Source: Streptococcus oralis subsp. tigurinus
GTDB taxonomy: Bacteria; Bacillota; Bacilli; Lactobacillales; Streptococcaceae
Assembly (NCBI RefSeq): GCF_002356415.1
Contig: NZ_AP018338.1
Location: forward strand, 1,240,001 to 1,304,000
Length of the DNA stretch: 64,000 nucleotides
Direction of reading: 5' to 3'
A model generated the notes under the pieces. It was given only the letters and a program-made list of their open reading frames with translations. It made no database searches and was not told the origin of the DNA. Shown here one piece after another: positions 8,364 through 17,552 of this stretch. A program made the translations under genes and the position numbers. Position 1 is the stretch's first letter. Every line of letters starts with the position of its first letter.

Positions 8364-9107
8364 TCAAATATAAGTCCGTTTGTAACTAGCGAAGAATTCT
8401 TTTGTCCGTTCTTCTTTTGGATGATTGATGATTTCATCCGGTGTGCCAGACTCGATGATTTTCCCTTTATCTAGGAATAAAACCTTGTCTGCCACTTGGG
8501 TTACAAAAGACATATCATGACTGACCAAAATCATGGTCTGACCTGACTTGGCAGCATCTGCAATAGACTTTTCTACTTCACCGACCAACTCCGGGTCAAG
8601 GGCTGAAGTGGGCTCGTCCAAGAGCAAGACATCTGGTTTCATAGCAAGCGCACGCGCGAGGGCAACCCGTTGCTTTTGTCCACCTGATAAGTGGCGAGGG
8701 TAATGGTTTTCACGGTCAGAAAGACCAACTTTAGCCAACTCTTCCTTGGCGATTTTTGTTGCTTCCTCATCCGATAATTTCTTGACAACAACCAAACCTT
8801 CCTTAACATTGTCAAGAGCAGTTCGGCGTTCAAACAAATTAAACTGTTGGAAAACCATAGACAACTTGCGACGAAGGGTTAGGATTTCTTCTTGGCTAAT
8901 CTGAGAAAAATCAACTTTAAAATTGTCAATCTGAATCGTTCCACTATCTGGAGTTTCAAGATAGTTCAAACTACGAAGAAAGGTTGATTTCCCAGCTCCA
9001 GATGAACCAATCAAGGCCACTACCTCCCCTTTTTGGATATCCAAGTCCAGATGATCCAAGACAGTTTGTCCTGAAAAGGATTTGCTTAAATTCGAAATCT
9101 TAATCAT
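8364..9107 (-). CDS. Polar amino-acid ABC transporter, ATP-binding subunit
   Basis: A 247-residue ATPase with Walker A GSSGAGKST, Q loop VFQQFNLF, signature LSGGQKQRV, Walker B VLLLDEPTSALD and switch H in LVSHD. It belongs to the GlnQ/ArtP class. Its ATG overlaps the permease stop as TAATG, so the two form one unit. No substrate-binding protein is encoded next to it; it may use an unlinked one. Confidence 0.92.
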   Translation of the reverse strand: MIKISNLSKSFSGQTVLDHLDLDIQKGEVVALIGSSGAGKSTFLRSLNYLETPDSGTIQIDNFKVDFSQISQEEILTLRRKLSMVFQQFNLFERRTALDNVKEGLVVVKKLSDEEATKIAKEELAKVGLSDRENHYPRHLSGGQKQRVALARALAMKPDVLLLDEPTSALDPELVGEVEKSIADAAKSGQTMILVSHDMSFVTQVADKVLFLDKGKIIESGTPDEIINHPKEERTKEFFASYKRTYI

Positions 9108-9907
9108 TAACGAAGGTCTCCTTTCACATCTGTTTGCACTGTATCAGGTGCAGAAATAGCCATTTTTCTCTCGATGAAACGACCGAGGCTTTCAATTCCG
9201 ATATTGACTACCCAATAAACAAGGGCTACGGAGATGAAACGCTCAAAGTAACGATAATCTGCTCCACCCAAAATCTGAGCTTGAGCAAAAACTTCAACAA
9301 CACCCGCACTAAAGGCTAGAGAAGTTCCCTTGGTCAAACCGATAAGAGAGTTAATCAAAGTCGGTGTCGCTACCACCGCCGCATTTGGAATAATCACGCG
9401 ACGATAAACTTGAGCACGAGTCATACCCAGACTACGCGCCGCCTCAATTTCACCTGGATTAACAGAAAGGATGGCTGCACGAATCGTTTCACTTGCATAA
9501 GCCGCCTCATTAAAAGCAAAGGCCACAATCGCAAAAAGCGCTGCTGGAATCGCATTGATATTGAAACCAGTGCCCCATTGTTGGTTGATAGCTTTCAGTG
9601 CCAAAGGAATTCCGTAGTAGGTCAACATAAGTTGAACTAGGATTGGAGTACCTTTTAAGAAGCTAACGAAAAAGGCCTGCAAGGGATATAAAATCTTAAC
9701 ACGATTGATCTTAACAATGGCAAAAATCAGGGCAAGTAGCAAACCAAAGAGTGCACCTCCAAGCGTCAACATCAAGGTTGTAGGCAGTTGCTGGACAATC
9801 CTTGGAATTCCATCAAAGACCGAACGCAAACTAAAGAGCTTGCCATCCGGAATGAGTTGCATCAAACTTTGGTACCAATCTGATGCTAAAAATGTTGTAA
9901 CAGTCAT
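9107..9907 (-). CDS. Polar amino-acid ABC transporter, permease subunit
   Basis: A 266-residue HisM/GlnP-type permease with about five membrane helices. The EAA loop that contacts the ATPase is EAARSLGMTRAQVYRRVIIP. Family members import glutamine, cystine, arginine or related amino acids together with a lipoprotein receptor; the substrate here cannot be told. It is the first gene of a two-gene operon with the ATPase. The 156 bases upstream to the next gene hold its promoter but no further gene. Confidence 0.9.
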   Translation of the reverse strand: MTVTTFLASDWYQSLMQLIPDGKLFSLRSVFDGIPRIVQQLPTTLMLTLGGALFGLLLALIFAIVKINRVKILYPLQAFFVSFLKGTPILVQLMLTYYGIPLALKAINQQWGTGFNINAIPAALFAIVAFAFNEAAYASETIRAAILSVNPGEIEAARSLGMTRAQVYRRVIIPNAAVVATPTLINSLIGLTKGTSLAFSAGVVEVFAQAQILGGADYRYFERFISVALVYWVVNIGIESLGRFIERKMAISAPDTVQTDVKGDLR

Positions 9908-10063
9908 AAAAACATCCTCTCCTGATAATGATTCATTCTACCATACTTCTGCTCGCAAGCAAATTATTTGCTACGGGAAAAGCAGACTTTGTCTACCTTC
10001 TAGTTTATCACACTTTAAAACAGGGAGGCTATATATTTTACCTATCAAGGAGATAAATAAAAA

Positions 10064-10420
10064 CTATCTCAAACCTAAGTCCTCATAGGTTTTTCTATAA
10101 CCGATTTGTTTAACAGCACCATTCTCCACCAAAATTGGACGTTTCAATAACATACCATCACTGGCTAGAAGCTTGGCTGCTTCTTGTTTTGACAAACTTC
10201 CTACCTTATCTTTTAGGCCTAGTTCGCGGTATTTGATCCCGCTAGTATTGAAAAATTGTTTCACTTCAAAACCGGAAGTTTCTAACCAGTTCAAAATCAC
10301 GTCTTCACTTGGGGTTTCTTCTACGATGTGGACATCTTGGTATTCTAGTCCAAGTTGATCCAATTCATTTTTTGCTTTCTTACAAGTTGAACATTTTGGG
10401 TATTCGATAAATTCTAACAT
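10064..10420 (-). CDS. ArsC/Spx-family thioredoxin-fold protein
   Basis: A 118-residue protein of the ArsC/Spx/MgsR family with the N-terminal CSTC pair at 10-13 and the family signature RPILV near residue 94. Spx members bind the RNA polymerase alpha subunit as redox regulators; YffB-type members act as thiol reductases. The sequence lacks the charge pattern I would want before calling it Spx, so a general family name is safer. It is followed upstream by ogt after 12 bases, suggesting one transcript. Confidence 0.8.
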   Translation of the reverse strand: MLEFIEYPKCSTCKKAKNELDQLGLEYQDVHIVEETPSEDVILNWLETSGFEVKQFFNTSGIKYRELGLKDKVGSLSKQEAAKLLASDGMLLKRPILVENGAVKQIGYRKTYEDLGLR

Positions 10421-10432
10421 CTTCTTTTCTTT

Positions 10433-10948
10433 CTATTTTTTATTTTCTTGAAATGCTGCACCTTCATGTTGCAAGAGCCAGGCTTTCTTTTCGACTCCCG
10501 ATGCATAGCCTGTCAGACGATTGCCTGATCCCAGCACACGGTGACAGGGTACGAGGATGGACCAAGGATTACGCCCCACTGCTCCACCAATCGCTTGGGC
10601 AGAAGCCACTTGCAGATCTTGAGCTATTTGTCCGTAAGTTACTGTTTGACCATAAGGAATGCTCTGCAAGTAAGCCCAGACTCGCTTTTCAAAATCCGTT
10701 CCAATAGGAGCCAAAGGTAAGTCAGATAGGTCCTGAACACTGCCTTCGAAATAGGTATCTAAATAGGAAATAACTTGCTCTAATACAGGATGGCTAGCAA
10801 CTTCTTCTATCGTTTCATCCCCTAATCCCCTCTCAAAGTGAGTTTGGTCCTGTACCCAAATTCCATACAGATATTGCTCGTCAGCAACTAAGGATAAGGT
10901 TCCAATTGGCGACGGGTAGAGCATTTTTGCGTACGTATTCTGCTTCAT
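10433..10948 (-). CDS. ogt: Methylated-DNA-protein cysteine methyltransferase
   Basis: Suicide repair protein of 171 residues that moves the alkyl group from O6-methylguanine to its own cysteine. The acceptor C135 is in LVPCHRVLG, and the DNA-binding helix-turn-helix contains the TVTYGQIA segment. Length fits Ogt, without an Ada domain. Its ATG overlaps the GNAT stop (ATGA), so the two are coupled. Confidence 0.92.
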   Translation of the reverse strand: MKQNTYAKMLYPSPIGTLSLVADEQYLYGIWVQDQTHFERGLGDETIEEVASHPVLEQVISYLDTYFEGSVQDLSDLPLAPIGTDFEKRVWAYLQSIPYGQTVTYGQIAQDLQVASAQAIGGAVGRNPWSILVPCHRVLGSGNRLTGYASGVEKKAWLLQHEGAAFQENKK

Positions 10949-11439
10949 TTTTTTAATTTCTGATAGGCCAAACGTTCCCCATCAACTGGAACCTTACCAA
11001 CCTGTTGGAAGCCTAGCTTTTCAAAGATATGCTGCATGGCCTTGTTTTGTACATGCGTATCTGAACGAAAATCTAGATAATCAAAACCTTCAATCAAGCC
11101 TTCTAGGAAAGTCTGAGCAACACCTTGTCCTTGGATATCTGCTGCAACAGCGATACGGTGAAAGACCAGATATTCTGATTCTCCCCCCTGCCAACTCCCT
11201 TCATAAATGGCTTCATAGGCTTTCTCTGAGCTCTTGGTCACAGCAGCATAGGCTAGTAGTTCTCCTTCTTCCAAGGCCACATAGGCTTGACCAGAGATGA
11301 TATCATCAATAATGATGTCGGCATTTGGATAGCCATTTTGCCACTGGTCGCTACCGGCATCTGCTAAACATTTCTTGGCTTCCTCCATCACCTGCATAAT
11401 CGCATCTACTTCGTTTGGAAAAGCTAAACGAATCTCCAT
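10945..11439 (-). CDS. GNAT-family acetyltransferase
   Basis: A 164-residue GNAT with the acetyl-CoA binding motif RIAVAADIQGQGVAQTFLE and a C-terminal LGFQQVGKVP typical of the fold. The acceptor is unknown. It leads a run with ogt and the ArsC-like gene. It diverges from the DUF1836 operon across a 134-base gap. Confidence 0.82.
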   Translation of the reverse strand: MEIRLAFPNEVDAIMQVMEEAKKCLADAGSDQWQNGYPNADIIIDDIISGQAYVALEEGELLAYAAVTKSSEKAYEAIYEGSWQGGESEYLVFHRIAVAADIQGQGVAQTFLEGLIEGFDYLDFRSDTHVQNKAMQHIFEKLGFQQVGKVPVDGERLAYQKLKK

Positions 11440-11510
11440 CTTTTTCCCTCATTTCTAACTAGTTTCTCTCATCATAGCATAATTTAAAGCTTTCTACAAG
11501 CAGTTGAAAC

Positions 11511-11539
11511 TTGACTTTTGTTTTTTATTATTTTATAAT
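11511..11539 (+). promoter_or_regulatory. Strong promoter of the DUF1836-hlyIII operon
   Basis: TTGACT (11511-11516), 17-base spacer, TATAAT (11534-11539). It is close to the sigma-70 consensus. Confidence 0.8.
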
Positions 11540-11558
11540 CTAGTTATCAAAACTAGAT
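11538..11558 (+). promoter_or_regulatory. Inverted repeat at the transcription start, probable operator
   Basis: ATCTAGTT, five bases ATCAA, AACTAGAT: two perfect 8-base arms starting inside the -10 box and covering the expected start site. The first gene encodes a DUF1836 DNA-binding-type protein, so autorepression is a reasonable guess. There is no T run, which speaks against a terminator. Confidence 0.5.
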
Positions 11559-11573
11559 AAAAAGGAGTTGGAA

Positions 11574-12020
11574 ATGAATTCTAACTTTTCCTACCCAAAA
11601 TGGGAAGACATTCCAAACATTGACCTCTATCTGGATCAAGTTTTACTTTATGTCAATCAGGTCTGTGACCCTGTCTCTCCAGATAAGGACAAGGGGCTAA
11701 CAGCATCCATGGTCAATAACTATGTCAAACATGGTTACCTGACAAAGCCAGACAAGAAAAAATACCAACGCAAACAGATTGCACGTTTGATTGCCATCAC
11801 CACTCTCAAGTCTGTCTTTTCGATCCAAGAAATCGCTCAGACACTGAATACTCTACAAACTCAAGCAAGCTCAGACCAGCTCTACGACGCTTTTGTGGAC
11901 TACATGAACCATGGGATTGATCCAGAAAATCCTATTATCCAAACTAGCTGTCAAACGGTTAAACTCTATCATCAAACTCTAGACTTAATCCTTATCAAAG
12001 AAGAGGAGGAAATCCAATGA
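11574..12020 (+). CDS. DUF1836 helix-turn-helix protein
   Basis: A 148-residue cytosolic protein. The central part (TASMVNNYVKHGYLTKPDKKKYQ) resembles the MerR-like DNA-binding region of DUF1836 proteins such as B. subtilis YkrK, which regulates a membrane-stress gene. The start ATG at 11574 follows AAAGGAG; an in-frame TTG six bases upstream overlaps that site and is unlikely. Its stop overlaps the hlyIII start (ATGA), so it probably controls its own operon through the operator-like repeat upstream. Confidence 0.75.
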   Translation: MNSNFSYPKWEDIPNIDLYLDQVLLYVNQVCDPVSPDKDKGLTASMVNNYVKHGYLTKPDKKKYQRKQIARLIAITTLKSVFSIQEIAQTLNTLQTQASSDQLYDAFVDYMNHGIDPENPIIQTSCQTVKLYHQTLDLILIKEEEEIQ

Positions 12021-12664
12021 ATACCAGTCTAAAACTCAGTAAAAAACTCAGTTTTGGAGAGGAGATTGCTAATAGCGTGACCCATGCTGTAGGTGCCGTT
12101 ATCATGCTCATCCTACTCCCTATTTCATCCACCTATAGTTATGAAGCACATGGATTTTTATCATCTTTTGGTGTTTCTATCTTTGTTATCAGTCTCTTTC
12201 TCATGTTCCTCTCGTCAACCATTTACCACTCTATGGCCTATGGTTCGACCCACAAATACGTCTTACGAATCATCGACCATTCTATGATTTACGTAGCTAT
12301 CGCAGGCTCTTATACGCCGGTCGTCTTGACTTTGATGAATAACTGGTTTGGCTATCTGATCATTGCCATTCAGTGGGGAACGACCATCTTTGGCATCCTC
12401 TATAAAATCTTTGCTAAAAAGGTCAATGAGAAATTCAGTCTTGCCCTTTACCTGATTATGGGCTGGTTGGTTCTGGCTATCATTCCTGCCATTATCAGTC
12501 AAACAACGCCAATTTTCTGGAGTCTCATGGTAACTGGCGGACTCTGTTATACAGTTGGAGCTGGATTTTACGCCAAGAAAAAGCCTTATTTCCACATGAT
12601 TTGGCATCTCTTTATCCTAGCAGCATCTGCACTCCAATATATCGCGATTGTTTATTACATGTAA
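12017..12664 (+). CDS. Hemolysin III family (PAQR-like) membrane protein
   Basis: A 215-residue protein with about seven membrane helices. It has the family pattern EEIANSVTHAVGA near the N terminus, the STIYHS and RIIDHSMIY segments, and FHMIWHLFILAAS at the C terminus, which supply the conserved metal-site Ser, Asp and His residues of PAQR/YqfA proteins. The hemolysin name comes from a Bacillus cereus homologue; a lytic role here is not supported. It is coupled to the DUF1836 gene. Confidence 0.85.
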   Translation: MNTSLKLSKKLSFGEEIANSVTHAVGAVIMLILLPISSTYSYEAHGFLSSFGVSIFVISLFLMFLSSTIYHSMAYGSTHKYVLRIIDHSMIYVAIAGSYTPVVLTLMNNWFGYLIIAIQWGTTIFGILYKIFAKKVNEKFSLALYLIMGWLVLAIIPAIISQTTPIFWSLMVTGGLCYTVGAGFYAKKKPYFHMIWHLFILAASALQYIAIVYYM

Positions 12665-12694
12665 AAAAGTTGAGAATCTTTTCTCAACTTTTTT
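12663..12694. terminator. Bidirectional terminator between hlyIII and pdxT
   Basis: AAAAAAGTTGAGAA, short loop, TTCTCAACTTTTTT. It serves both converging genes; the pdxT stop codon (12684-12686) lies inside one arm. Confidence 0.9.
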
Positions 12695-13265
12695 CTTTAC
12701 ACATATTGATAAAATACTGGTGCAAGCGAGCATCATCTGTCAATTCTGGATGAAAAGAGGTTACCAGCATATTTTTTTCTTGCGCAGCAACGATTTGATT
12801 ATCAACTGTTGCTAGAATTTCTACACCCTCTCCAACACTACTGATAATCGGACCACGGATAAAGGTCATCGAAATCTTGCCAACTCCCTTACATTCTGCC
12901 TCTGTATAAAAACTTCCTAGTTGGCGTCCATAGGCATTGCGCTGAACCACTATATTCATAGTTCCAAGATGACTTTCTTCCTGAGAAGTGATTTCCTTAG
13001 CCAGCAAAATCAAGCCCGCACAGGTCCCAAAAACGGGTAATCCAGATAGAATGGCTTCTCGGATGGGAAGTAGCATGTTCTGGTCGCGCAAGAGCTTGCC
13101 CATGGTTGTAGACTCACCGCCAGGTAATATCAAACCCACCAAGTCACTCTGATGTTGTTGAAAATCCTCTAAATTTCTGATTTCGACACTCTCGACTCCT
13201 AATTTATCTAACACTTTTGCATGTTCTGCAAAGGCACCTTGCAAGGCCAATATTCCAATTTTCAT
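12684..13265 (-). CDS. pdxT: Pyridoxal 5'-phosphate synthase, glutaminase subunit
   Basis: Class I glutaminase of 193 residues that makes ammonia for PdxS. Catalytic nucleophile C82 is in FGTCAGL; H172 and E174 in FHPEL complete the triad. The ammonia travels through a channel to PdxS in a 12+12 complex. The gene begins right after the pdxS stop, one base apart. Confidence 0.95.
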   Translation of the reverse strand: MKIGILALQGAFAEHAKVLDKLGVESVEIRNLEDFQQHQSDLVGLILPGGESTTMGKLLRDQNMLLPIREAILSGLPVFGTCAGLILLAKEITSQEESHLGTMNIVVQRNAYGRQLGSFYTEAECKGVGKISMTFIRGPIISSVGEGVEILATVDNQIVAAQEKNMLVTSFHPELTDDARLHQYFINMCKEKS

Positions 13266-14141
13266 CTATTTTCCTCGCTCAGCCATGAGAATTTGGATTT
13301 CATTCTCATTGATACCAACCATGGCTTCCCCTAGGTCTTCAGAGATTTGAGCCAAAATTTGAGGATTTTGATAGTTGGTTACCGCTTTGACAATAGCACT
13401 TGCTCGTTTAACAGGGTCGCCTGATTTGAAAATACCTGAACCGACAAAGACCCCCTCTGCACCCAGTTGCATCATTAGCGCAGCATCTGCTGGTGTTGCA
13501 ACACCTCCGGCTGCAAAGTTGACAACTGGTAATTTTCCATGTTCATGAACGTATTGGACCAATTCTACAGGGACTTGGAGTTCTTTTGCTGCCACATAAA
13601 GTTCATCTTCGCGTAGATTTTGAATACGGCGAATTTCTTGATTCATCATACGCATATGGCGAACGGCTTGGACGATATCTCCTGTACCCGGTTCTCCTTT
13701 TGTCCGAATCATGGAAGCTCCCTCAGCGATACGACGCAAGGCTTCACCCAAATCCTTAGCTCCACAGACAAAAGGAACTTGGAATTCTTTCTTGTCCACA
13801 TGGAAACGATCGTCTGCTGGAGACAGCACTTCACTCTCATCGATATAGTCAATCTCAATAGCCTCTAAAATCTGAGCTTCAACAAAATGCCCGATTCTGA
13901 CCTTGGCCATCACTGGAATACTGACCGCTTCTTGGATTTCCTTAATCATCTTTGGATCACTCATACGAGAAACTCCACCAGCTGCACGAATATCAGCTGG
14001 CATCCGTTCCAAGGCCATAACAGCTGCCGCACCAGCAGCCTCTGCGATACGAGCCTGTTCAGGGTTCTGAACGTCCATGATAACCCCACCTTTGAGCATC
14101 TGTGCCAAGTTTTTATTTAGTTCATAACGATTTTCAGTCAT
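13266..14141 (-). CDS. pdxS: Pyridoxal 5'-phosphate synthase, synthase subunit
   Basis: A 291-residue TIM-barrel enzyme that makes vitamin B6 from ribose-5-phosphate, glyceraldehyde-3-phosphate and ammonia. Schiff-base lysine K80 is in [10 protein letters not shown], and the phosphate-binding loops [13 protein letters not shown] and [14 protein letters not shown] are intact. With pdxT it gives the organism de novo PLP synthesis. Confidence 0.96.
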   Translation of the reverse strand: MTENRYELNKNLAQMLKGGVIMDVQNPEQARIAEAAGAAAVMALERMPADIRAAGGVSRMSDPKMIKEIQEAVSIPVMAKVRIGHFVEAQILEAIEIDYIDESEVLSPADDRFHVDKKEFQVPFVCGAKDLGEALRRIAEGASMIRTKGEPGTGDIVQAVRHMRMMNQEIRRIQNLREDELYVAAKELQVPVELVQYVHEHGKLPVVNFAAGGVATPADAALMMQLGAEGVFVGSGIFKSGDPVKRASAIVKAVTNYQNPQILAQISEDLGEAMVGINENEIQILMAERGK

Positions 14142-14246
14142 TTCTTAATCCTCATCATTTGTATTGGTAGCTACCATTTCATTTTAGGCCAGATTAGAAT
14201 GAAGTACAAGATAGAAAAACAATAATTGTCTGGGTACAGATGGATT

Positions 14247-14283
14247 AAAAAAACTATCTGACCTTAACTTAAGGCCAGATAGC
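14247..14283 (-). terminator. nox terminator
   Basis: On the minus strand CTATCTGgCCTTAA, loop, TTAAGGtCAGATAG, then seven T. It stands directly after the nox stop. Confidence 0.88.
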
Positions 14284-14293
14284 TCAGCTATTG

Positions 14294-15673
14294 TTATTTT
14301 TCAGCTGTAAGTGCAGCCATTGTGATGTAGTTGTATGGTTTGTTGAAGTGTGGCAAGAAGAATAGGTCTGTCAAGGCCAATTTATCGATTGTTACATGCT
14401 CTTGGATAGCAAGTGAGAACATATGGATTCCCATACTGATAGCAGCATCATGTGAAACCATTTGTGCACCAAGGATTTCGCGGCTGTCTTTATCAAAGAC
14501 AATCTTGATGGCAACTTCGTGGTTGTCATGCTTCATAAATTCTGGTTTTTGAAGATCATTAAAGCCAGTTTCAGTTGCATTGTAACCTGCTGCTTTTGCT
14601 TTTTCAAGAGTCAAACCAGTTGAAACCATGTGAAGACCATAGATTGAAATACCGTTTGATCCTTGCACACCGATTCCTTCCAATTCATGTCCACAAGCAT
14701 TGTAAGCACCAACGATACCAGTACGTACAGCGTTAGATGCAAGAGCGATGTAGCTAGTGTCTTTACGAGCATTGTCATAAACAGTCGCACAGTCACCAAC
14801 AGCGTATACACCTGGGATAGATGTTTCTTGTTTCTTGTCTACAAGGAAGGCACCGTTGCGGAAAAGTTCAATCTTACCGTCAGCAAGAGCTGTGTTTGGA
14901 CGGAAACCAACTGCAAGAACCACCATATCTACATCAAATGTTTCTTTGTCTGTTACCAAGCGTTCAACTTTACCGTCACCTTGGATGGCTTTAACTGTTT
15001 GACCGAGTGCCAAACGGATGTTGTGGTCTTCCAAGTTCTTCGCCATCATTTGGGTAAAGTCTTTGTCATAGTAGCCGTTCAAAACAGTGTCTACGATATC
15101 AACAAGCACCACTTCTTTTCCAAGACGTTCGAAAGCTTCAGCCAGCTCAACACCGATGTAACCACCACCAACAACGGCAATGCGCTCAAGGTGTTTGCTC
15201 TTGTCAGCAAGTTTTTCGATGACTTCTTCTGCATTTTGGTACAACTTAACAAATTGAACATTTTCAAGAGTCGCTTTGAATTCGCGGTTACCCTTAACGA
15301 TTTCTACACCTTCGATTGGAGGCAAGATTGGAGTTGAACCAGTTGCAAAGATTAATTTATCATAAGACTCTTTGTGTTCTTTACCTTCAACTTCAGCAGT
15401 CACAACTTTGTTATCGTAGTCAATTGAAAGAACTGGTGAGTTCATGTAAATTTTAGCACCTTTTGCTTCCAATTTTTCTTTATCAGAGTAGAAGAGACCT
15501 TCTGGGCCATCAATTTGTTTCCCGATCCAAAGCGCCATTCCACAACCAAGGAATGAAATATTTGAGTTTTGGTCAAATACTACGATTTCGTTCTCATGAC
15601 CAAAGTTATCCAACATTGTATTAATACAAGCTGTACCAGCGTGGTTAGCACCAACTACAACAATTTTACTCAT
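14294..15673 (-). CDS. nox: NADH oxidase (water-forming)
   Basis: Cytosolic FAD enzyme of 459 residues that reduces O2 to water with NADH, regenerating NAD+. FAD motif [13 protein letters not shown] at the N terminus, the single redox cysteine C44 in [12 protein letters not shown] motif [13 protein letters not shown] near 170, and FAD motif [10 protein letters not shown]. The single active-site cysteine separates it from the peroxide-forming type. It diverges from the flavin operon apbE. A cre site overlaps its -35 box. Confidence 0.94.
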   Translation of the reverse strand: MSKIVVVGANHAGTACINTMLDNFGHENEIVVFDQNSNISFLGCGMALWIGKQIDGPEGLFYSDKEKLEAKGAKIYMNSPVLSIDYDNKVVTAEVEGKEHKESYDKLIFATGSTPILPPIEGVEIVKGNREFKATLENVQFVKLYQNAEEVIEKLADKSKHLERIAVVGGGYIGVELAEAFERLGKEVVLVDIVDTVLNGYYDKDFTQMMAKNLEDHNIRLALGQTVKAIQGDGKVERLVTDKETFDVDMVVLAVGFRPNTALADGKIELFRNGAFLVDKKQETSIPGVYAVGDCATVYDNARKDTSYIALASNAVRTGIVGAYNACGHELEGIGVQGSNGISIYGLHMVSTGLTLEKAKAAGYNATETGFNDLQKPEFMKHDNHEVAIKIVFDKDSREILGAQMVSHDAAISMGIHMFSLAIQEHVTIDKLALTDLFFLPHFNKPYNYITMAALTAEK

Positions 15674-15711
15674 AGAAAAATTCCTACCTTTAAAATTTAA
15701 TTTACTTCTCT

Positions 15712-15740
15712 AGTATAACATTTACTGTTAGCGTTTACAA
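15712..15740 (-). promoter_or_regulatory. nox promoter with overlapping cre site
   Basis: On the minus strand TTGTAA (15740-15735), 17-base spacer, TATACT (15717-15712). The sequence TGTAAACGCTAACA (15739-15726) matches TGNAANCGNWNNCW at every position and covers the -35 box, so CcpA binding should repress. Confidence 0.68.
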
Positions 15741-15862
15741 GGTATTTGCTTAGAATTCTCTTTTTTTAAGCAATTTTAAGCTTTATTATATTGATTGTTT
15801 TGAGTTTCTATCCTTTTCTTATATTTTTTGAGCATATTTCTTGACTTTTTGTCAAAATCCAT

Positions 15863-15891
15863 TTGTGAAAACGCTGACTTTATGGTATGCT
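15863..15891 (+). promoter_or_regulatory. apbE operon promoter with overlapping cre site
   Basis: TTGTGA (15863-15868), 17-base spacer, extended -10 TGgTATGCT (15883-15891). TGAAAACGCTGACT (15866-15879) fits TGNAANCGNWNNCW and overlaps the -35 box; the flanking 5' base is G rather than A/T. The rest of the 308-base gap between nox and apbE shows only these two promoters and AT-rich sequence. Confidence 0.62.
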
Positions 15892-15981
15892 AGTTACATG
15901 GAAATAAAATGTAAGGGGTTTAATTTTTCTTTAACCAACTTATATTGAATGATTTCCTATGAAAAGAAAGGAGCTGGTAGC

Positions 15982-16911
15982 TTGCCTCTTCATTCACGTT
16001 CTGAACGGCTAATGGGAACAACTATCACGATTTCATTAGTAGATGAGCGGGCAGAAATCCTGCTTCAGGGCGCTTTTGACTTGCTTAAGGAGCTCGAATA
16101 CCGCTTCAACGCCAATAGTCAAGAATCCGAACTGATGGAAATCAACTACCAGGCTGGAATCACACCTGTTAAGGTTCATCCTGACCTGTTTGAACTGATT
16201 GCTCTTGGACTAGAGCACAGCCTAGCTCCCTCTAGCCATCTAAATATCAGTATCGGTCCCTTGATTCAAACCTGGCGAATCGGATTTGCAGATGCGCGAC
16301 TTCCAGAGTTAAACGAAATTGAAGCTGTCTTGCCACTAGTTGACCCACATTTTATCAAGTTAGATCCGACTAACTCTACTGTCTTTTTAGAGAAGAAAGG
16401 AATGAAGCTTGATTTAGGTTGTTTAGCCAAGGGCTATAGTGCAGATAAGGTTGCCCAGTATTTGAAAGAACACGGTGTCACCTCTGCCCTGATCAATCTC
16501 GGAGGAAATATTCTCACCATCGGGAACAATCAAGCCAAAGAAGGGAAAGCCTGGCAGATTGGGATTCAAGATCCGCGAAATCCTCGTGGCAATCATCTCC
16601 TGACTATTCCTGTGTCTAACAAATCCGTTGTCACTTCAGGTATCTATGAACGCCACCTGACAGTAGATGGAAAAGACTATCACCATATCTTTGATAGTGA
16701 GACAGGATTCCCTGTCGATACCAATCTTGCTAGCCTAACGATTGTCTCTGATAAATCCGTTGATGGTGAGATATGGACAACGCGCCTTTTCGGAGAACGA
16801 AGCGCTTCTATCCTCTGGCAAGTCGAAAGTATAGATGGTATTGAAGCCATCCTCATCGACAAAGAGGGACGCCTTGTATGTTCTTCAGGCCTTCAAAATT
16901 GTATTATGTAA
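15982..16911 (+). CDS. apbE: ApbE-family FAD:protein FMN transferase, cytosolic type
   Basis: Transfers FMN from FAD onto Ser/Thr of target proteins, needing Mg2+. The 309-residue product has the ApbE motifs LMGTTITI, DLGCLAKGYSADKV, NLGGNILTIG and HHIFDSETGFPVD; the aspartates and threonines of the metal site are present. I chose the TTG start at 15982 because AAAGGAG precedes it by eight bases; the ATG at 15949 has no binding site. There is no signal peptide or lipobox, unlike most Gram-positive ApbE proteins, so its target should be cytosolic. The two FMN reductases just downstream include a strong candidate target. Confidence 0.9.
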   Translation: MPLHSRSERLMGTTITISLVDERAEILLQGAFDLLKELEYRFNANSQESELMEINYQAGITPVKVHPDLFELIALGLEHSLAPSSHLNISIGPLIQTWRIGFADARLPELNEIEAVLPLVDPHFIKLDPTNSTVFLEKKGMKLDLGCLAKGYSADKVAQYLKEHGVTSALINLGGNILTIGNNQAKEGKAWQIGIQDPRNPRGNHLLTIPVSNKSVVTSGIYERHLTVDGKDYHHIFDSETGFPVDTNLASLTIVSDKSVDGEIWTTRLFGERSASILWQVESIDGIEAILIDKEGRLVCSSGLQNCIM

Positions 16912-16929
16912 AAAGAGAAAGGAAATCTC

Positions 16930-17535
16930 ATGCTAAAACTTATTGCCATTGTTGGAACGAACTCTAAACGTTCTACAAACCGCCAATTACTCCAATACAT
17001 GCAAAAACACTTCGCCGACAAGGCTGAAATTGAACTCGTTGAAATTAAGGACATCCCTGTTTTCAACAAACCAGCAGATAAGCAACTTCCGGCTGAAATT
17101 CTTGAGATTGCAGCTAAAATTGAAGCATCTGACGGTGTGATTATCGGTACTCCTGAGTACGACCACTCTATCCCTGCAGTTTTGATGAGCGCTCTTGCTT
17201 GGCTATCCTATGGTATCTACCCACTTTTGAACAAACCAATCATGATCACTGGTGCTTCTTACGGTACTCTTGGTTCATCTCGTGCTCAATTGCAACTTCG
17301 TCAAATCTTGAACGCTCCTGAAATTAAGGCAAATGTTCTACCAGATGAATTCTTGCTTTCTCACTCTCTTCAAGCATTTAACCCAAGTGGAGACTTGGTT
17401 GACCTTGATGTTATCAAGAAATTGGATGCCATCTTTGATGACTTCCGTATCTTTGTGAAGATTACTGAGAAATTGCGCAATGCACAAGAATTGCTTCGCA
17501 AAGATGCTGAAGAATTCGACTGGGAAAATTTGTAA
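16930..17535 (+). CDS. NAD(P)H-dependent FMN reductase, single domain
   Basis: Flavodoxin-fold reductase of 201 residues. N-terminal phosphate loop GTNSKRSTNRQLL binds FMN phosphate, followed by IIGTPEYDHSIPAVL and the GASYGTLGSSRAQ segment. It starts 18 bases after apbE with GAAAGGAAAT as ribosome binding site. It is a clear paralogue of the N-terminal half of the next gene. It probably supplies or accepts electrons through bound FMN; the acceptor is unknown. Confidence 0.88.
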   Translation: MLKLIAIVGTNSKRSTNRQLLQYMQKHFADKAEIELVEIKDIPVFNKPADKQLPAEILEIAAKIEASDGVIIGTPEYDHSIPAVLMSALAWLSYGIYPLLNKPIMITGASYGTLGSSRAQLQLRQILNAPEIKANVLPDEFLLSHSLQAFNPSGDLVDLDVIKKLDAIFDDFRIFVKITEKLRNAQELLRKDAEEFDWENL

Positions 17536-17552
17536 GATAGGAGACCGAAAGA

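Noticed and set aside
9908-10063. A small gene in the gap before the amino-acid transporter
   Set aside because: The open frame found there overlaps the permease on the opposite strand and shows no coding character.
12017-12664. Hemolysin III product as a true hemolysin
   Set aside because: The name derives from one homologue; the sequence shows a PAQR-like membrane protein and gives no evidence of lysis.
14663-15337. A 224-codon plus-strand open frame opposite nox
   Set aside because: It is antisense to a clear NADH oxidase, has low-complexity Thr/Val/Asn content and no ribosome binding site. A shadow frame.
15949-15981. ATG at 15949 as the apbE start
   Set aside because: No Shine-Dalgarno precedes it, while AAAGGAG is placed well for the TTG at 15982.
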